Source of the DNA: Nevskia sp.
GTDB lineage: Bacteria > Pseudomonadota > Gammaproteobacteria > Nevskiales > Nevskiaceae
NCBI GenBank assembly: GCA_031291075.1
Contig: JARLJS010000038.1
Coordinates: forward strand, 1-64,000
Direction of reading: 5' to 3'
DNA: 64,000 nucleotides
Below, one piece after another: positions 45,177-53,873 of the stretch. A program made the translations under genes and the position numbers. Each line of letters starts with the position of its first letter. Within the stretch, counting starts at the first letter, position 1. Below the pieces are notes generated by a model. That model was not told where the DNA came from and ran no database searches. It worked only from the letters and a program-made list of their open reading frames with translations.

Positions 45177-46196
45177 CTACTTGTCGTGAAAGATCGCCTT
45201 GGGCAGCAAGGCGTGAATACCTTTGGTGCCGTCCACCGCCTGGGTCACCACCAGGTCCATGGAAGCGCTGGCCAGCATGTAGGCGTCCTCGCGGGACAAG
45301 CCCTTGGTCTGCACCAGGAAATCGAGCATCTCGCTGGTCGCGATCTTGGCCGCGACGTTGAGGTCCGGGTCGAGCCCGATAGTCATGTAATGGGTCGGTG
45401 TTTCCGCCCGCGGCAGCTTGAGCGGCTGCCCCTTGTGCAGGATCACCTGCACGTCGCCGCGCAGCGAGGTCTCGATGGCCGACACGCAGACCTCGCCTTC
45501 GCCCTGGGCGGCGTGGCCGTCGCCGATCGACAGCAGGCCGCCGCTATTGAACACCGGCAGGTACAAGGTGCTGCCCGCGCCGAGGTCACGGTTGTCCATG
45601 TTGCCGCCGAAGAAGCCTGGCGGGCCGCTGGGCACCTTGCCCATGCTGGCCGGCGGCGCCACCCCGATCACGCCCCAGAACGGCTTGACCGGCACCTCGA
45701 CCCCGGGTGCGTACTCCACGGTCTGCTTGGCCAGGTCGATCCACAGCACGCGGTCCTTCTTGTCCGGGAACTGCTCCGGCAGCACGCCGCGGGTCGGCGA
45801 GAAGCCCTGCCCGGCGATGGGCAGGCGCACCTCCACCTTGAGGATGCGGATCTCCAGCGTATCGCCCGGCTCGGCGCCGCGTACCGCGATCGGGCCGTCC
45901 AGCGTATGGTCGCCGCGGCCCTTGCCTTCCACGCCCTCGTACACGGCGTAGAGCTCGGCCGGGATCTTCTCCTTAGGCACGCCCAGGCTTTCGAAGTAGC
46001 GCGGATTGCCGGTGGCGGTCTCCAGGTGCACGATGTCGCCGGATTCGATGGTCAGCACCGGCGGCAGGCTGGCGTCGAAGAAGCCCCGATGCACCGTGGT
46101 CGGCGAGGCTTTCAGCTCGTAGGTGTGAGGTGCCGCCGGAGCGGCCAGGCAGCAGCCGGCGAACAGGACGGACAAGGCAAGCGCTGATCGGTTCAT
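45177..46196 (-). CDS. exported acetamidase/formamidase-family protein (339 aa)
   Basis: A 339-aa FmdA/AmdA-family protein with a Sec signal (ALALSVLFAGCCLAAPA). Family segments: DGPIAVRGAEPGDTLEIRIL, GGNMDNRDLG, GDGHAAQGEGEVCVSAIET and PTHYMTIGLDPDL. It is a paralogue of the gene at 33552 but about 45 residues shorter. It lies between two long-form AS amidases with gaps of 4 and 9 nt, so the two unrelated amidase folds are made from one message. Predicted to release ammonia from small amides in the periplasm; actual substrate unknown. Confidence 0.88.
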   Translation of the reverse strand: MNRSALALSVLFAGCCLAAPAAPHTYELKASPTTVHRGFFDASLPPVLTIESGDIVHLETATGNPRYFESLGVPKEKIPAELYAVYEGVEGKGRGDHTLDGPIAVRGAEPGDTLEIRILKVEVRLPIAGQGFSPTRGVLPEQFPDKKDRVLWIDLAKQTVEYAPGVEVPVKPFWGVIGVAPPASMGKVPSGPPGFFGGNMDNRDLGAGSTLYLPVFNSGGLLSIGDGHAAQGEGEVCVSAIETSLRGDVQVILHKGQPLKLPRAETPTHYMTIGLDPDLNVAAKIATSEMLDFLVQTKGLSREDAYMLASASMDLVVTQAVDGTKGIHALLPKAIFHDK

Positions 46197-46200
46197 CGTC

Positions 46201-48234
46201 TCACTCCCCCGCCACCGGCCCGAACTCGGGCGGCGCCATGCGGTGTTTCGTCGCGGTGGTATAAGCCGAGGCGATGCGCAGCAGCACCGGCTCGTCGAAC
46301 GGCCGGCCTACGATATCCATGCCCACCGGCAGCTTCGCCGGCGTCGGCCCGACCAGCCGGGTCGCCTTGGGCGCGCTGCCGGCGCCGCCTCCGCCGCCTT
46401 CGGCCGGCGCCGGTGGGGGCGTGCCATTGGGATCGAGCACCCGGTCGTAGACCACCGTGGTGAAGCCGGCGGGCACCGTGATCGCCGGGAAGCCCTGCTG
46501 CCCCAGGAAGCTCCACACCGGGTTGCTGCCGCGGCCGTTGACCGCCGGCTCATCCGGGGCACCGAGCTTGATCGCCGGCACGTTGCTGGTCGGATACACC
46601 AGGGCGTCCAGCTTCTGCTCGGCCATGCACTGCAGCACCATCTCCTGGATGGCGAAACGCCGCAGCATGCGGTCCGCCATGTTCAGCTCCACCGGCTTGT
46701 CGGCGTTCTCGCGCTGCTTGCGGCGGTCGGTGAACTGCGGGTCGTCGTAGAACTTCGACTTGTTGATCAGGTCGGTGTTGCTGCGGATGTTGCCGTCACC
46801 GCGCTGGCGCAGGTACAGGTCCAGCGTGAACTTGCTCTCGCCCACGCCCTGCGCCCCGCCGAAGTCGCGCAGGGTGACCTTGTCCGGTACCTGCGAGGGA
46901 TCCGCCGCCAGGTCCACCAGCTTCAACACCTGGTCGGTGGTGGGTTTGCCCTTGTCGTCCACCGGGAACAGCTGCGGGAAGCGCTTGGTGAACAGCTTGT
47001 TCTCCGCCGCCGGCACGTACTTCTTGAGGCAGCCGGTGAACAAGGCCCCGCCCGCGCCGGGGTCGACCACGGTGGCGCCGAGCTTGCGCAGGTCGCCCGC
47101 GGCATGGTCGACGATGTCGATGCTCTCCTCGTCCGCCTTGGAGAACAGTGTCTTGTCCATGTACTCGCGCACCACGCCGATGCGCAGGCCCTTGAGCGAC
47201 TTCGCGTGCGCAAAACCCTCGTAGGGTTCCTTGGAGACGCGGCCGACGTTGAACACGGTGAGCGGGTCGTCCGGATCGTAGCCCGCGATCACCGTGAGAA
47301 TGCGCGCCGCGTCCTCCACGTTGCGGCAGATCGGGCCGACACGGGTGTTGATACCCATGCCGATCATGCCCTTGCGGCTCACCAGCTCCTCCGTCGGCGA
47401 CAGCCCTACCGAGTTGTTGGCGTTGGCCGGGCCGCGTATGGAGGAACCGGTCTCCTCCGCCATGGCGCAGGTCACCAGGTTGGCCGCCACCGCCGCCCCG
47501 GAGCCGGAGCTGGAGCCTGCCGGGGTGCGCTCGGTGTCGTAGGGATTGCAGATCACACCGCCGAAGGAGCTGCGCGGGCTCACGCCGCCGGCGTACTCCA
47601 CCAGGTTGGCCTTGGCCAGGATGATGGCGCCCGCCGCGCGCAGACGCTTGACGTGGGTGGCGTCCTCCGGCGGACGGTCGTTGGCATAGGCCGCGTCGGC
47701 GCCGGAAGTGGTGCGCATGTCGAAGGTGTCGTATTGATCCTTGAACGCCATCACCACGCCCTGCAGGGGGCCGACCAGCTTGCCGGTGCGGGCAAGCTCG
47801 CGGTCCTGCGCCGCCGCCACCTCCAGCGCGTCGGGCATGTTCGGATTGTCGTCGACCGGGTCGGTCAGGCTGCGCGCCTTGCGGTCGTCGAAGCCCAGCG
47901 CCTTGAGCGCGGCCGGGCGCAGGTTGAGCGTCTCCAGCGCGTTGATCTGCCCGGCATGGGCGATCGGCGTGATCGGTCCGAGGATGCCCTGCGGCTGGCT
48001 GACGCAGGTGCCGTTGTAGGCCTTGATGCGTTTGAGATACATACGCACCAACTGCTCGGTGGTGATCTGCTTCGTAAGGAGGGCGTGCTGGATCTGCGCG
48101 ATCGTTGCCTCCTCCAGCACGAACTTCGCTGCCGCGGCAGGTGCCGGTGCGGCCCCGAACAGGGTGATCGAAGCCGAGGCGAGGCCGAGCAGCAGCGATG
48201 CGCCAAAGGATCTTCGGGACATGATGCGGGACAT
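46201..48234 (-). CDS. exported long-form amidase-signature hydrolase
   Basis: A 677-aa long-form AS amidase. The N-terminus (MSRRSFGASLLLGLASASI) could be a Tat or Sec signal; an internal ATG at 48222 is an alternative start. The triad is Lys165 (MAFKDQYDT), cis-Ser241 (GSSSGSGA) and Ser265 in TGSSIRGP. A Gly-rich loop (EGGGGGAGSAP) precedes the C-terminal PVGMDIVGRPFDEP segment. It is separated by 3 nt from the upstream amidase and 4 nt from the downstream acetamidase-like gene. Confidence 0.92.
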   Translation of the reverse strand: MSRIMSRRSFGASLLLGLASASITLFGAAPAPAAAAKFVLEEATIAQIQHALLTKQITTEQLVRMYLKRIKAYNGTCVSQPQGILGPITPIAHAGQINALETLNLRPAALKALGFDDRKARSLTDPVDDNPNMPDALEVAAAQDRELARTGKLVGPLQGVVMAFKDQYDTFDMRTTSGADAAYANDRPPEDATHVKRLRAAGAIILAKANLVEYAGGVSPRSSFGGVICNPYDTERTPAGSSSGSGAAVAANLVTCAMAEETGSSIRGPANANNSVGLSPTEELVSRKGMIGMGINTRVGPICRNVEDAARILTVIAGYDPDDPLTVFNVGRVSKEPYEGFAHAKSLKGLRIGVVREYMDKTLFSKADEESIDIVDHAAGDLRKLGATVVDPGAGGALFTGCLKKYVPAAENKLFTKRFPQLFPVDDKGKPTTDQVLKLVDLAADPSQVPDKVTLRDFGGAQGVGESKFTLDLYLRQRGDGNIRSNTDLINKSKFYDDPQFTDRRKQRENADKPVELNMADRMLRRFAIQEMVLQCMAEQKLDALVYPTSNVPAIKLGAPDEPAVNGRGSNPVWSFLGQQGFPAITVPAGFTTVVYDRVLDPNGTPPPAPAEGGGGGAGSAPKATRLVGPTPAKLPVGMDIVGRPFDEPVLLRIASAYTTATKHRMAPPEFGPVAGE

Positions 48235-48237
48235 GAT

Positions 48238-50295
48238 TTAGGGCTCACCAGCAATCGGACCGAAGTCCGGCGGCGGCATGCGGTGACCGGTGGCGGCGGT
48301 ATAGGCCGAGGCGATCTTGAGCAGCGTCGGTTCGTCGAACGGCTTGCCGAGGAAGTCAATGCCCACCGGCAGCTTCGCCGCCACCGGCCCCTCCAGCTTG
48401 GTGGCTTCCGGCGGCGTGCCGCCGCCGCCACCGCCGCCGCCCTCCCCGCCCTCCACCGCCGGCCCGGTCGGACGCGGCGGCGGCGTACCGTTGGGGTCGC
48501 GCACGCGGTCGTAGACCTCGGTGGTGAAGCCGGCCGGCACCGTGATCGCCGGGAAGCCCTGCTGGCCGAGGAAGGTCCAGGAGCCGCCGCGACCGTTGAC
48601 GCTGGGCTCGTTGGGCGCACCCAGCCTGGCCGGCGGGATGTTGGCGGTGGGATAGGTCAGCGCGTCGAGGTTCTGCTCGGCCATGCACTGCAGGATCAGC
48701 TGCTGCACCGAGTAGCGGCGCAGCATGCGGTCCGCCATGTTGACCTCGGTCGCCTTCTCCGCGTTCTCGCGCACCTGCTTGCGGTCGGGGAACTGCGGAT
48801 GGTCGCCGTGGAAGGTGGACTTGGCGATGAGGTCGGCGTTGCTCTTGATGTTGGCGTCGCCGCGCTCGCGCAGGTAGACGTCGAGCGTGTACTTGCCCTC
48901 GCCGACGGCCTGCGCCGCGCCGAACTCGCGCAGGGTGACCTTGTCCGGCACCTGCGAGGGATCGACCGCGAGGTCGACCAGCTTGACGACCTGGTCCGTC
49001 GCCGGCTTACCCTTGTCGTCGACCGGGAACAGCTCGGGGAAGCGGCGGGTGAACAGCTTGTTGTCGGTCCCCGGCTCGTACTTGCGCAGGCAACTGCTGA
49101 ACAGCGCCCCGCCCGGCCCCGGGTCGACCACCGTGGCGCCGAGCTTGCGCAGGTCGCCGACGGCGGCGTCGACGATGTCGATGGTCTGCTCGTCGGCCTT
49201 GGTGAAGAGCGACTTGTCCATGTACTCGCGCACCACGCCGATGCGCAGGCCTTCCAGCGACTTCTGGTGGGCAAAGCTTTCGTAGCGCTCCTTGGGCGTG
49301 CGGCCGGCGCTGAATACGGTCAGCGGGTCCTGCGGGTCATAGCCGGCGATGACGGTGAGGACGCGCGCGGCGTCCTCCACGTTGCGGCAGATCGGGCCGA
49401 CGCGGGTGTTGATGCCCATGCTCATCATGCCCTTGCGGCTCACCAGCTCCTGCGTCGGCGCGATGCCGACCGCGTTGTTGGCGCGCGCCGGGCCGCGGAT
49501 CGACGAGGTGGTCTCCTCGGCGATGGCACAGGTCACCAGGTTGGCAGCCACCGAGGAACCGGAGCCGGAGGAGGAACCGCTGGGGCTGCGCTCGGTGTCG
49601 TAGGGGTTGCAGAAAGTGCCGCCGAAGGAACTGCGCGGGCTGCCCGAGGCGTATTCGCCCAGGTTGGCCTTGGCCAGGACGATGGCGCCGGCATCGCGCA
49701 GGCGCTTGACGAAAGTCGCGTCCGCGGGCGGGCGGTCGTTGGCATAGGGCGCGTCCGCACCGGAGGTGGTGCGCATGTCGAAGGTGTCGTACTGGTCCTT
49801 GATCGCCATCACCACGCCGTGCAGCGGGCCGACCAGCTTGCCGGTCCTGGCGAAGTAGGCGTCCTCTTTCGCCGCCACCTCAAGCGCGTCCGGCATCCGC
49901 GGATCGCTGTCGCCGGCGTCGGTCATGCTGCGCGCCTTGCGCTCGTCGAAGCCCCAGCTCTTGCGCACCGCCGGCCGCAGGTTGAGCGTCGACAGCGCGT
50001 TGATCTGGCCGGCGTGAGGGATGGTCTCGATGTGGCCGAGGATGCCGTCCGGCTGCCTGACGCAGGTGCCGTTGTAGGTCTTGACCCGCTTGAGATAGAG
50101 CTTGACCAGCTCGGTGGCGGTGAGCTGCTTCGACAGGATGGCGTGCTGGATCTGCTCGATGGTGGCTTCTTCGAGATGGAACTTCCCCGGCGCCGGCGCA
50201 GCCTGCCCCAGCCCCGGCATGCCGGCAGCCAGGGCCAGCATGGTGAACACTGCGGTGCGGCCCAGCAGGTGTCGAGGCCGGAAATGGTCGCGCAT
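48238..50295 (-). CDS. Sec-exported long-form amidase-signature hydrolase, first gene of the reverse amidase operon
   Basis: A 685-aa long-form AS amidase with a Sec signal (AVFTMLALAAGMPGLGQAAPA). The triad is Lys166 (MAIKDQYDT), cis-Ser241 (GSSSGSGS) and Ser265 in TTSSIRGP, where the oxyanion-loop glycines become Thr-Ser. A Gly/Glu loop (EGGEGGGGGGGGTPPE) is encoded by GGC-type triplets near 48415-48470. The ATG at 50295 lies 29 nt after a reverse-strand promoter-like element; the frame is open further upstream but without a signal-like start. It begins a run of five tightly packed genes and probably also feeds the two S9 genes. Confidence 0.92.
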   Translation of the reverse strand: MRDHFRPRHLLGRTAVFTMLALAAGMPGLGQAAPAPGKFHLEEATIEQIQHAILSKQLTATELVKLYLKRVKTYNGTCVRQPDGILGHIETIPHAGQINALSTLNLRPAVRKSWGFDERKARSMTDAGDSDPRMPDALEVAAKEDAYFARTGKLVGPLHGVVMAIKDQYDTFDMRTTSGADAPYANDRPPADATFVKRLRDAGAIVLAKANLGEYASGSPRSSFGGTFCNPYDTERSPSGSSSGSGSSVAANLVTCAIAEETTSSIRGPARANNAVGIAPTQELVSRKGMMSMGINTRVGPICRNVEDAARVLTVIAGYDPQDPLTVFSAGRTPKERYESFAHQKSLEGLRIGVVREYMDKSLFTKADEQTIDIVDAAVGDLRKLGATVVDPGPGGALFSSCLRKYEPGTDNKLFTRRFPELFPVDDKGKPATDQVVKLVDLAVDPSQVPDKVTLREFGAAQAVGEGKYTLDVYLRERGDANIKSNADLIAKSTFHGDHPQFPDRKQVRENAEKATEVNMADRMLRRYSVQQLILQCMAEQNLDALTYPTANIPPARLGAPNEPSVNGRGGSWTFLGQQGFPAITVPAGFTTEVYDRVRDPNGTPPPRPTGPAVEGGEGGGGGGGGTPPEATKLEGPVAAKLPVGIDFLGKPFDEPTLLKIASAYTAATGHRMPPPDFGPIAGEP

Positions 50296-50323
50296 GGTTT
50301 TCCCGTCGATGTTCTTGGGAGAT

Positions 50324-50351
50324 AGACGGATGCCGCCGACGGCACCCGACC
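50324..50351 (-). promoter_or_regulatory. GGTCGGG-N16-CGTCT element (reverse strand)
   Basis: On the reverse strand GGTCGGG (50351-50345), 16 nt, CGTCT (50328-50324), followed by AT, 28 nt before the ATG at 50295. It faces away from the forward copy at 50378 in the same 232-nt divergent intergenic region. Confidence 0.6.
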
Positions 50352-50377
50352 TTGTACGCATGCAGTCATTGCCACGG

Positions 50378-50406
50378 GGTAGGGGGCGGGCGCTACGGCC
50401 TCGTCT
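50378..50406 (+). promoter_or_regulatory. GGTAGGG-N17-CGTCT element
   Basis: GGTAGGG (50378-50384), 17 nt, CGTCT (50402-50406), about 120 nt before the ATG at 50528. It is the forward half of a back-to-back pair with the element at 50324. Confidence 0.6.
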
Positions 50407-50527
50407 GCAAATCACGGGGAGACCGCCGGGGATCGATCGCGCCGCGGTCATCACCTGCGGCTGCCTGCAAGGGCGAGCCGCTGCCGTTGAGGCGACCGAG
50501 GCCATCCATCCGAGACCACCGCAGCCC

Positions 50528-52153
50528 ATGACTCCCAAGCCGCTATCCAAGACCCTGCTGCTGGCCGGCGCCCTTGCCTTCGGGTTGGCGTTCGCGCCGG
50601 CGCGGGCCGCGAGCCTCGACATCGACAACGCCACCATCGCCGAGGTCGACGCCGCGCTGAATTCCGGCAAGCTCACGTCCGAACAGCTGGTCGGCCTGTA
50701 CTTGAAGCGCATCGCCGCCTACGACAAGCAGGGCCCCACCATCAACGCGGTGATCCTGCTCAATCCCAAGGCGATGGACGAGGCCCGGGCCCTGGACAAG
50801 GAGCGCAAGGAAAAGGGGCCGCGCTCGCCGATCCACGGCATCCCCATCGTGCTCAAGGACAACTACAACACCTACGACCTGCCGACCACGGCGGGGTCGC
50901 AATTGCTGCACGGCTCGATCCCGCCCGGCGACGCCTTCGTCGTCAAGAAGCTGCGCGACGCCGGCGCCATCGTCCTGGCCAAGGTCAACCTCAGCGAGTT
51001 CGCCGGCTGCTGCGGCGGCGGCGGACGACCGGCAGTGCCCAACGGCTTCAGCTCCGAGGGCGGGCAGACCCGCAATCCGCACGACCTGACCAAGGGCCCG
51101 TCCGGTTCCAGCGGCGGCACCGGCGCCGGCATCGCGGCAGCCTTCGCCCAGTTCGGCCTCGGCACCGACACCGGCGGCTCGATCCGCGGCCCCTCCTCCG
51201 CCAACGGCATCGTCGGCCTCAAGCCCACGCGCGGCCTGATGAGCCGCGCCGGCATCGTGCCGCTGGCGCTTTCCTTCGACACCGGCGGCCCGATGGCGCG
51301 CAACGTCTACGACGTGGCGGTGAGCCTGGGCATCATGACCGGCGTCGACCCTGCCGACCCCGCCACCCAGGCCAGCGCCGGCAAGTTCGACACCGACTAC
51401 ACCAAGTACCTCAAGAAAGGCGCGCTCAAGGGCGCGCGCATCGGCGTCGCCCGCGACTTCTTCAAGCAGAACGCCGACACCGACCGCGTGATGGAAGCCT
51501 CCATCGCCAAGCTCAAGGAGCTCGGCGCCACGGTGATCGATCCGGTCAACTACCCGGAATACCTGCTGCAGGCGCGGCAGTCGCTACTGATGATGGTGGT
51601 GAACTCGGAGTTCAAGGTCCAGATCGCCGACTACCTGGCGACGCTCAAGCCCGGCTTCCCGCGCACCCTGGGCGAGCTGGCGGCCAAGGCAGCCGACCCC
51701 GCGACGGCCTACCGCAGCCCGGAGAAGCGCGACGGCCTGAAGAACGTCGATGAAACCGCCCTCGACGTCAACGACCCGCTGTTCATCACCGCCCGCGACC
51801 AGGGCCTGGCGTTGGTGCGCCAGAACGTGCTGGACCTGTTCGCGAAGTACAAGCTCGACGCCCTGGTCTACCCGACTTCGCCGCGTCCGGCAGCGCCGAT
51901 CACCCCGCCCCCTCCGGGCTCGGCACCCCTTGGAGGCTCCGCCACCGGTATCGCCAATATGAGCGGCTTTCCCGACCTGATCGTGCCCGCCGGCATGAGC
52001 AGCGACGGCCTGCCGGTGACGATCTCCTTCTTCGGCCCCGCCTGGAGCGAAGCCAAGCTGCTCGGATACGGCTACGACTTCGAGCAGGCGACCATGGCGC
52101 GGGTGCTGCCCAAGCACACGCCGGCGCTGCCCAGCGACGTCGTCAAATACTGA
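50528..52153 (+). CDS. Sec-exported amidase-signature hydrolase, peptide-amidase-like (541 aa)
   Basis: A 541-aa AS amidase with a Sec signal (LLLAGALAFGLAFAPARA). The triad is Lys110 (IVLKDNYNT), cis-Ser194 (GSSGGTGA) and Ser218 (TGGSIRGP). The order of segments (ATIAEVDAAL, LKRIAAYDKQGPTINAV, HGIPIVLKDN, GGQTRNPHDL, GLKPTRGLMSRAGIVP) resembles the exported peptide amidase of Stenotrophomonas, which removes the C-terminal amide of peptides; the similarity is from memory and not computed. A CCGGGG stretch (AGCCGGGGRP) precedes the GGQTRNP motif. It is first of three closely spaced genes. The frame opens further upstream, but ATG 50528 gives the signal. Confidence 0.92.
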   Translation: MTPKPLSKTLLLAGALAFGLAFAPARAASLDIDNATIAEVDAALNSGKLTSEQLVGLYLKRIAAYDKQGPTINAVILLNPKAMDEARALDKERKEKGPRSPIHGIPIVLKDNYNTYDLPTTAGSQLLHGSIPPGDAFVVKKLRDAGAIVLAKVNLSEFAGCCGGGGRPAVPNGFSSEGGQTRNPHDLTKGPSGSSGGTGAGIAAAFAQFGLGTDTGGSIRGPSSANGIVGLKPTRGLMSRAGIVPLALSFDTGGPMARNVYDVAVSLGIMTGVDPADPATQASAGKFDTDYTKYLKKGALKGARIGVARDFFKQNADTDRVMEASIAKLKELGATVIDPVNYPEYLLQARQSLLMMVVNSEFKVQIADYLATLKPGFPRTLGELAAKAADPATAYRSPEKRDGLKNVDETALDVNDPLFITARDQGLALVRQNVLDLFAKYKLDALVYPTSPRPAAPITPPPPGSAPLGGSATGIANMSGFPDLIVPAGMSSDGLPVTISFFGPAWSEAKLLGYGYDFEQATMARVLPKHTPALPSDVVKY

Positions 52154-52169
52154 AGCGTCCTGAGAACCG

Positions 52170-53828
52170 ATGGCTGCACCCATGACGAAGATCGAACCGC
52201 AATCAAGCCCGGCATCCCTGGCCAGCGGGATGCCGGTGCAGCGCCTGCACCACAGGCTGACGGCCCTGTTGCTCGGCCTTTACATCGCGTTCGTCTGTGC
52301 TTCGTCACAGGCCGCCAGCTTCGACCTCACCAACGCCAGCATCGCCGACATCGACGCCGCCTTCGACGCCCACGCGCTGACCTCCGAGAAGCTGGTGCAG
52401 ATGTACCTCAAACGCATCGAGGCCTACGACAAGCAGGGCCCGAAGATCAACGCCGTGCTGACGCTCAACGACAAGGCGCTGGAAACCGCCCGCGCCCTGG
52501 ACCAGGAACGCGCGGAGAAAGGCCCGCGCTCGCCGCTGCACGGCATCCCCTTCATCGTCAAGGACGTGTTCGACACCGCCGACATGCCCACCACCGGCGG
52601 CTACCTGCCGCTGAAGGGCGTCAAGCCAACCCAGGACGCCACCATCATCCGCAAGCTGCGCGCGGCGGGCGCCATCATCCTGGCCAAGGTCAACCAGAGC
52701 GATTGGTACGCCACGCCCGACATCGTTGCCGCCAGCACCCTGGGCGGCTCCACCCACAACCCCTTCGCGCTCGACCGCATCCCCGGCTGGTCCAGCGCCG
52801 GCACCGGCGCCGGCCTCGCCGCTCACTTCGCCACCGCCGGCCTGGGCAGCGAGACCGGCTTTTCCATCCGCACCCCCACCAGCGACAGCAACCTGTTCGG
52901 CCTGTCCACCACCTCCGGCCTGATCAGCCGCGCCGGCCAGATGTGGAGCTACATCACCGGCGAGCGCGGCGGGCCGATGGCGCACAGCGTCTACGACCTC
53001 GCCGCGACCCTGGACGTGATCGCCGGCTTCGACAGCGCCGACCTGTGGACCGCCAACAGCCTGGGCCATATGCCGATGAAGCCTTACGTCAGCTTCATCG
53101 ACAGGAACGGCCTGCGCGGCGCCCGCGTCGGCGTGCTGAAGGAGGCCTGGGACTTCAAGCTGCCCACGGTCGATCCCAACGTGGTGGAGCTGGCGCACAA
53201 CGCCATCAAGGTGTTCGGCGACCACGGCACGCAGGTGTTCGACCCGGTCTCGCTCAACCTCGACCTGGTCAACTACCTGCAGGTCAACAAGCTGCCCAGC
53301 AGCTACGAACGCATCGCCGCCATCAACCAGTACCTGGCCCGGCAGGGCCCGGGCTATCCGTACAAGAACGCCGCCGAACTGCTGCTCAACCACCCCGGCG
53401 TGCCGATGCGGCCGACCGACAAGGACGCCATCGAGCACCCGGTCGACCTCGACCGCGACCCCGAGTACCGCGCCACCCTCGAAGGCAAGGCCAGGATGCG
53501 CGAGATGGTGATCGCCCTGATGGACCGCTACCAGCTCGATGCCCTGATCTACCCGCACAAGCTGTCGCCGCCGCTCAAGATCGGCCCCAAGGACGATCCC
53601 GAGCGCAAGTACGTCGCCAACCAGTTGAGCCCGCTCACCGGCCTGCCCGCCTTCATCGTGCCGATGGGGTTCACGCCGGACGGCCTGCCGGTGGGGTTGG
53701 AGATCCTCGGCCGGCCCTGGAGCGAACCGACCCTGATCAAGCTGGCCAGCGGCTTCGAGGCGGTGACCCATAACCGCAGGGTACCGGCGAGCACGCCGGC
53801 GCTGGCGGGTGAATCGTTCGGTTACTAG
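52170..53828 (+). CDS. Sec-exported amidase-signature hydrolase with GFS active-site motif (552 aa)
   Basis: A 552-aa AS amidase with an unusually long signal region (about 50 residues; hydrophobic LTALLLGLYIAFVCASSQA) so an internal Met (52182 or 52230) may be the true start. The triad is Lys131 (FIVKDVFDT), cis-Ser208 in WSSAGTGAG and Ser232 in TGFSIRTP. Both motifs depart from the family: GGSIR is GFSIR and GSSGG is WSSAG, so the oxyanion loop is bulkier. The mature protein lacks the long-form insertion. Gap to the previous gene is 16 nt. The substrate range probably differs from its two neighbours. Confidence 0.9.
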   Translation: MAAPMTKIEPQSSPASLASGMPVQRLHHRLTALLLGLYIAFVCASSQAASFDLTNASIADIDAAFDAHALTSEKLVQMYLKRIEAYDKQGPKINAVLTLNDKALETARALDQERAEKGPRSPLHGIPFIVKDVFDTADMPTTGGYLPLKGVKPTQDATIIRKLRAAGAIILAKVNQSDWYATPDIVAASTLGGSTHNPFALDRIPGWSSAGTGAGLAAHFATAGLGSETGFSIRTPTSDSNLFGLSTTSGLISRAGQMWSYITGERGGPMAHSVYDLAATLDVIAGFDSADLWTANSLGHMPMKPYVSFIDRNGLRGARVGVLKEAWDFKLPTVDPNVVELAHNAIKVFGDHGTQVFDPVSLNLDLVNYLQVNKLPSSYERIAAINQYLARQGPGYPYKNAAELLLNHPGVPMRPTDKDAIEHPVDLDRDPEYRATLEGKARMREMVIALMDRYQLDALIYPHKLSPPLKIGPKDDPERKYVANQLSPLTGLPAFIVPMGFTPDGLPVGLEILGRPWSEPTLIKLASGFEAVTHNRRVPASTPALAGESFGY

Positions 53829-53873
53829 AACTCATCCCAGATCAATGCAACAGCAGTCCGCCCGGAGCAGCGC

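Noticed and set aside
44455-49625. Further TAGGG boxes as promoter elements inside genes (e.g. 44466, 47540, 49601)
   Set aside because: These TCGTAGGGRTTGCA strings encode the conserved CNPYDTER segment on the reverse strand and have no CGTCT at 16-17 nt.
46243-50325. A 1360-codon open frame on the + strand (and similar long frames at 43284-46187, 20719-23217 and 37073-39682)
   Set aside because: They are exactly antisense to recognised amidase, permease or peptidase genes, have Gly/Ala/Arg/Val-rich low-information translations, and are explained by high GC with few stop codons.
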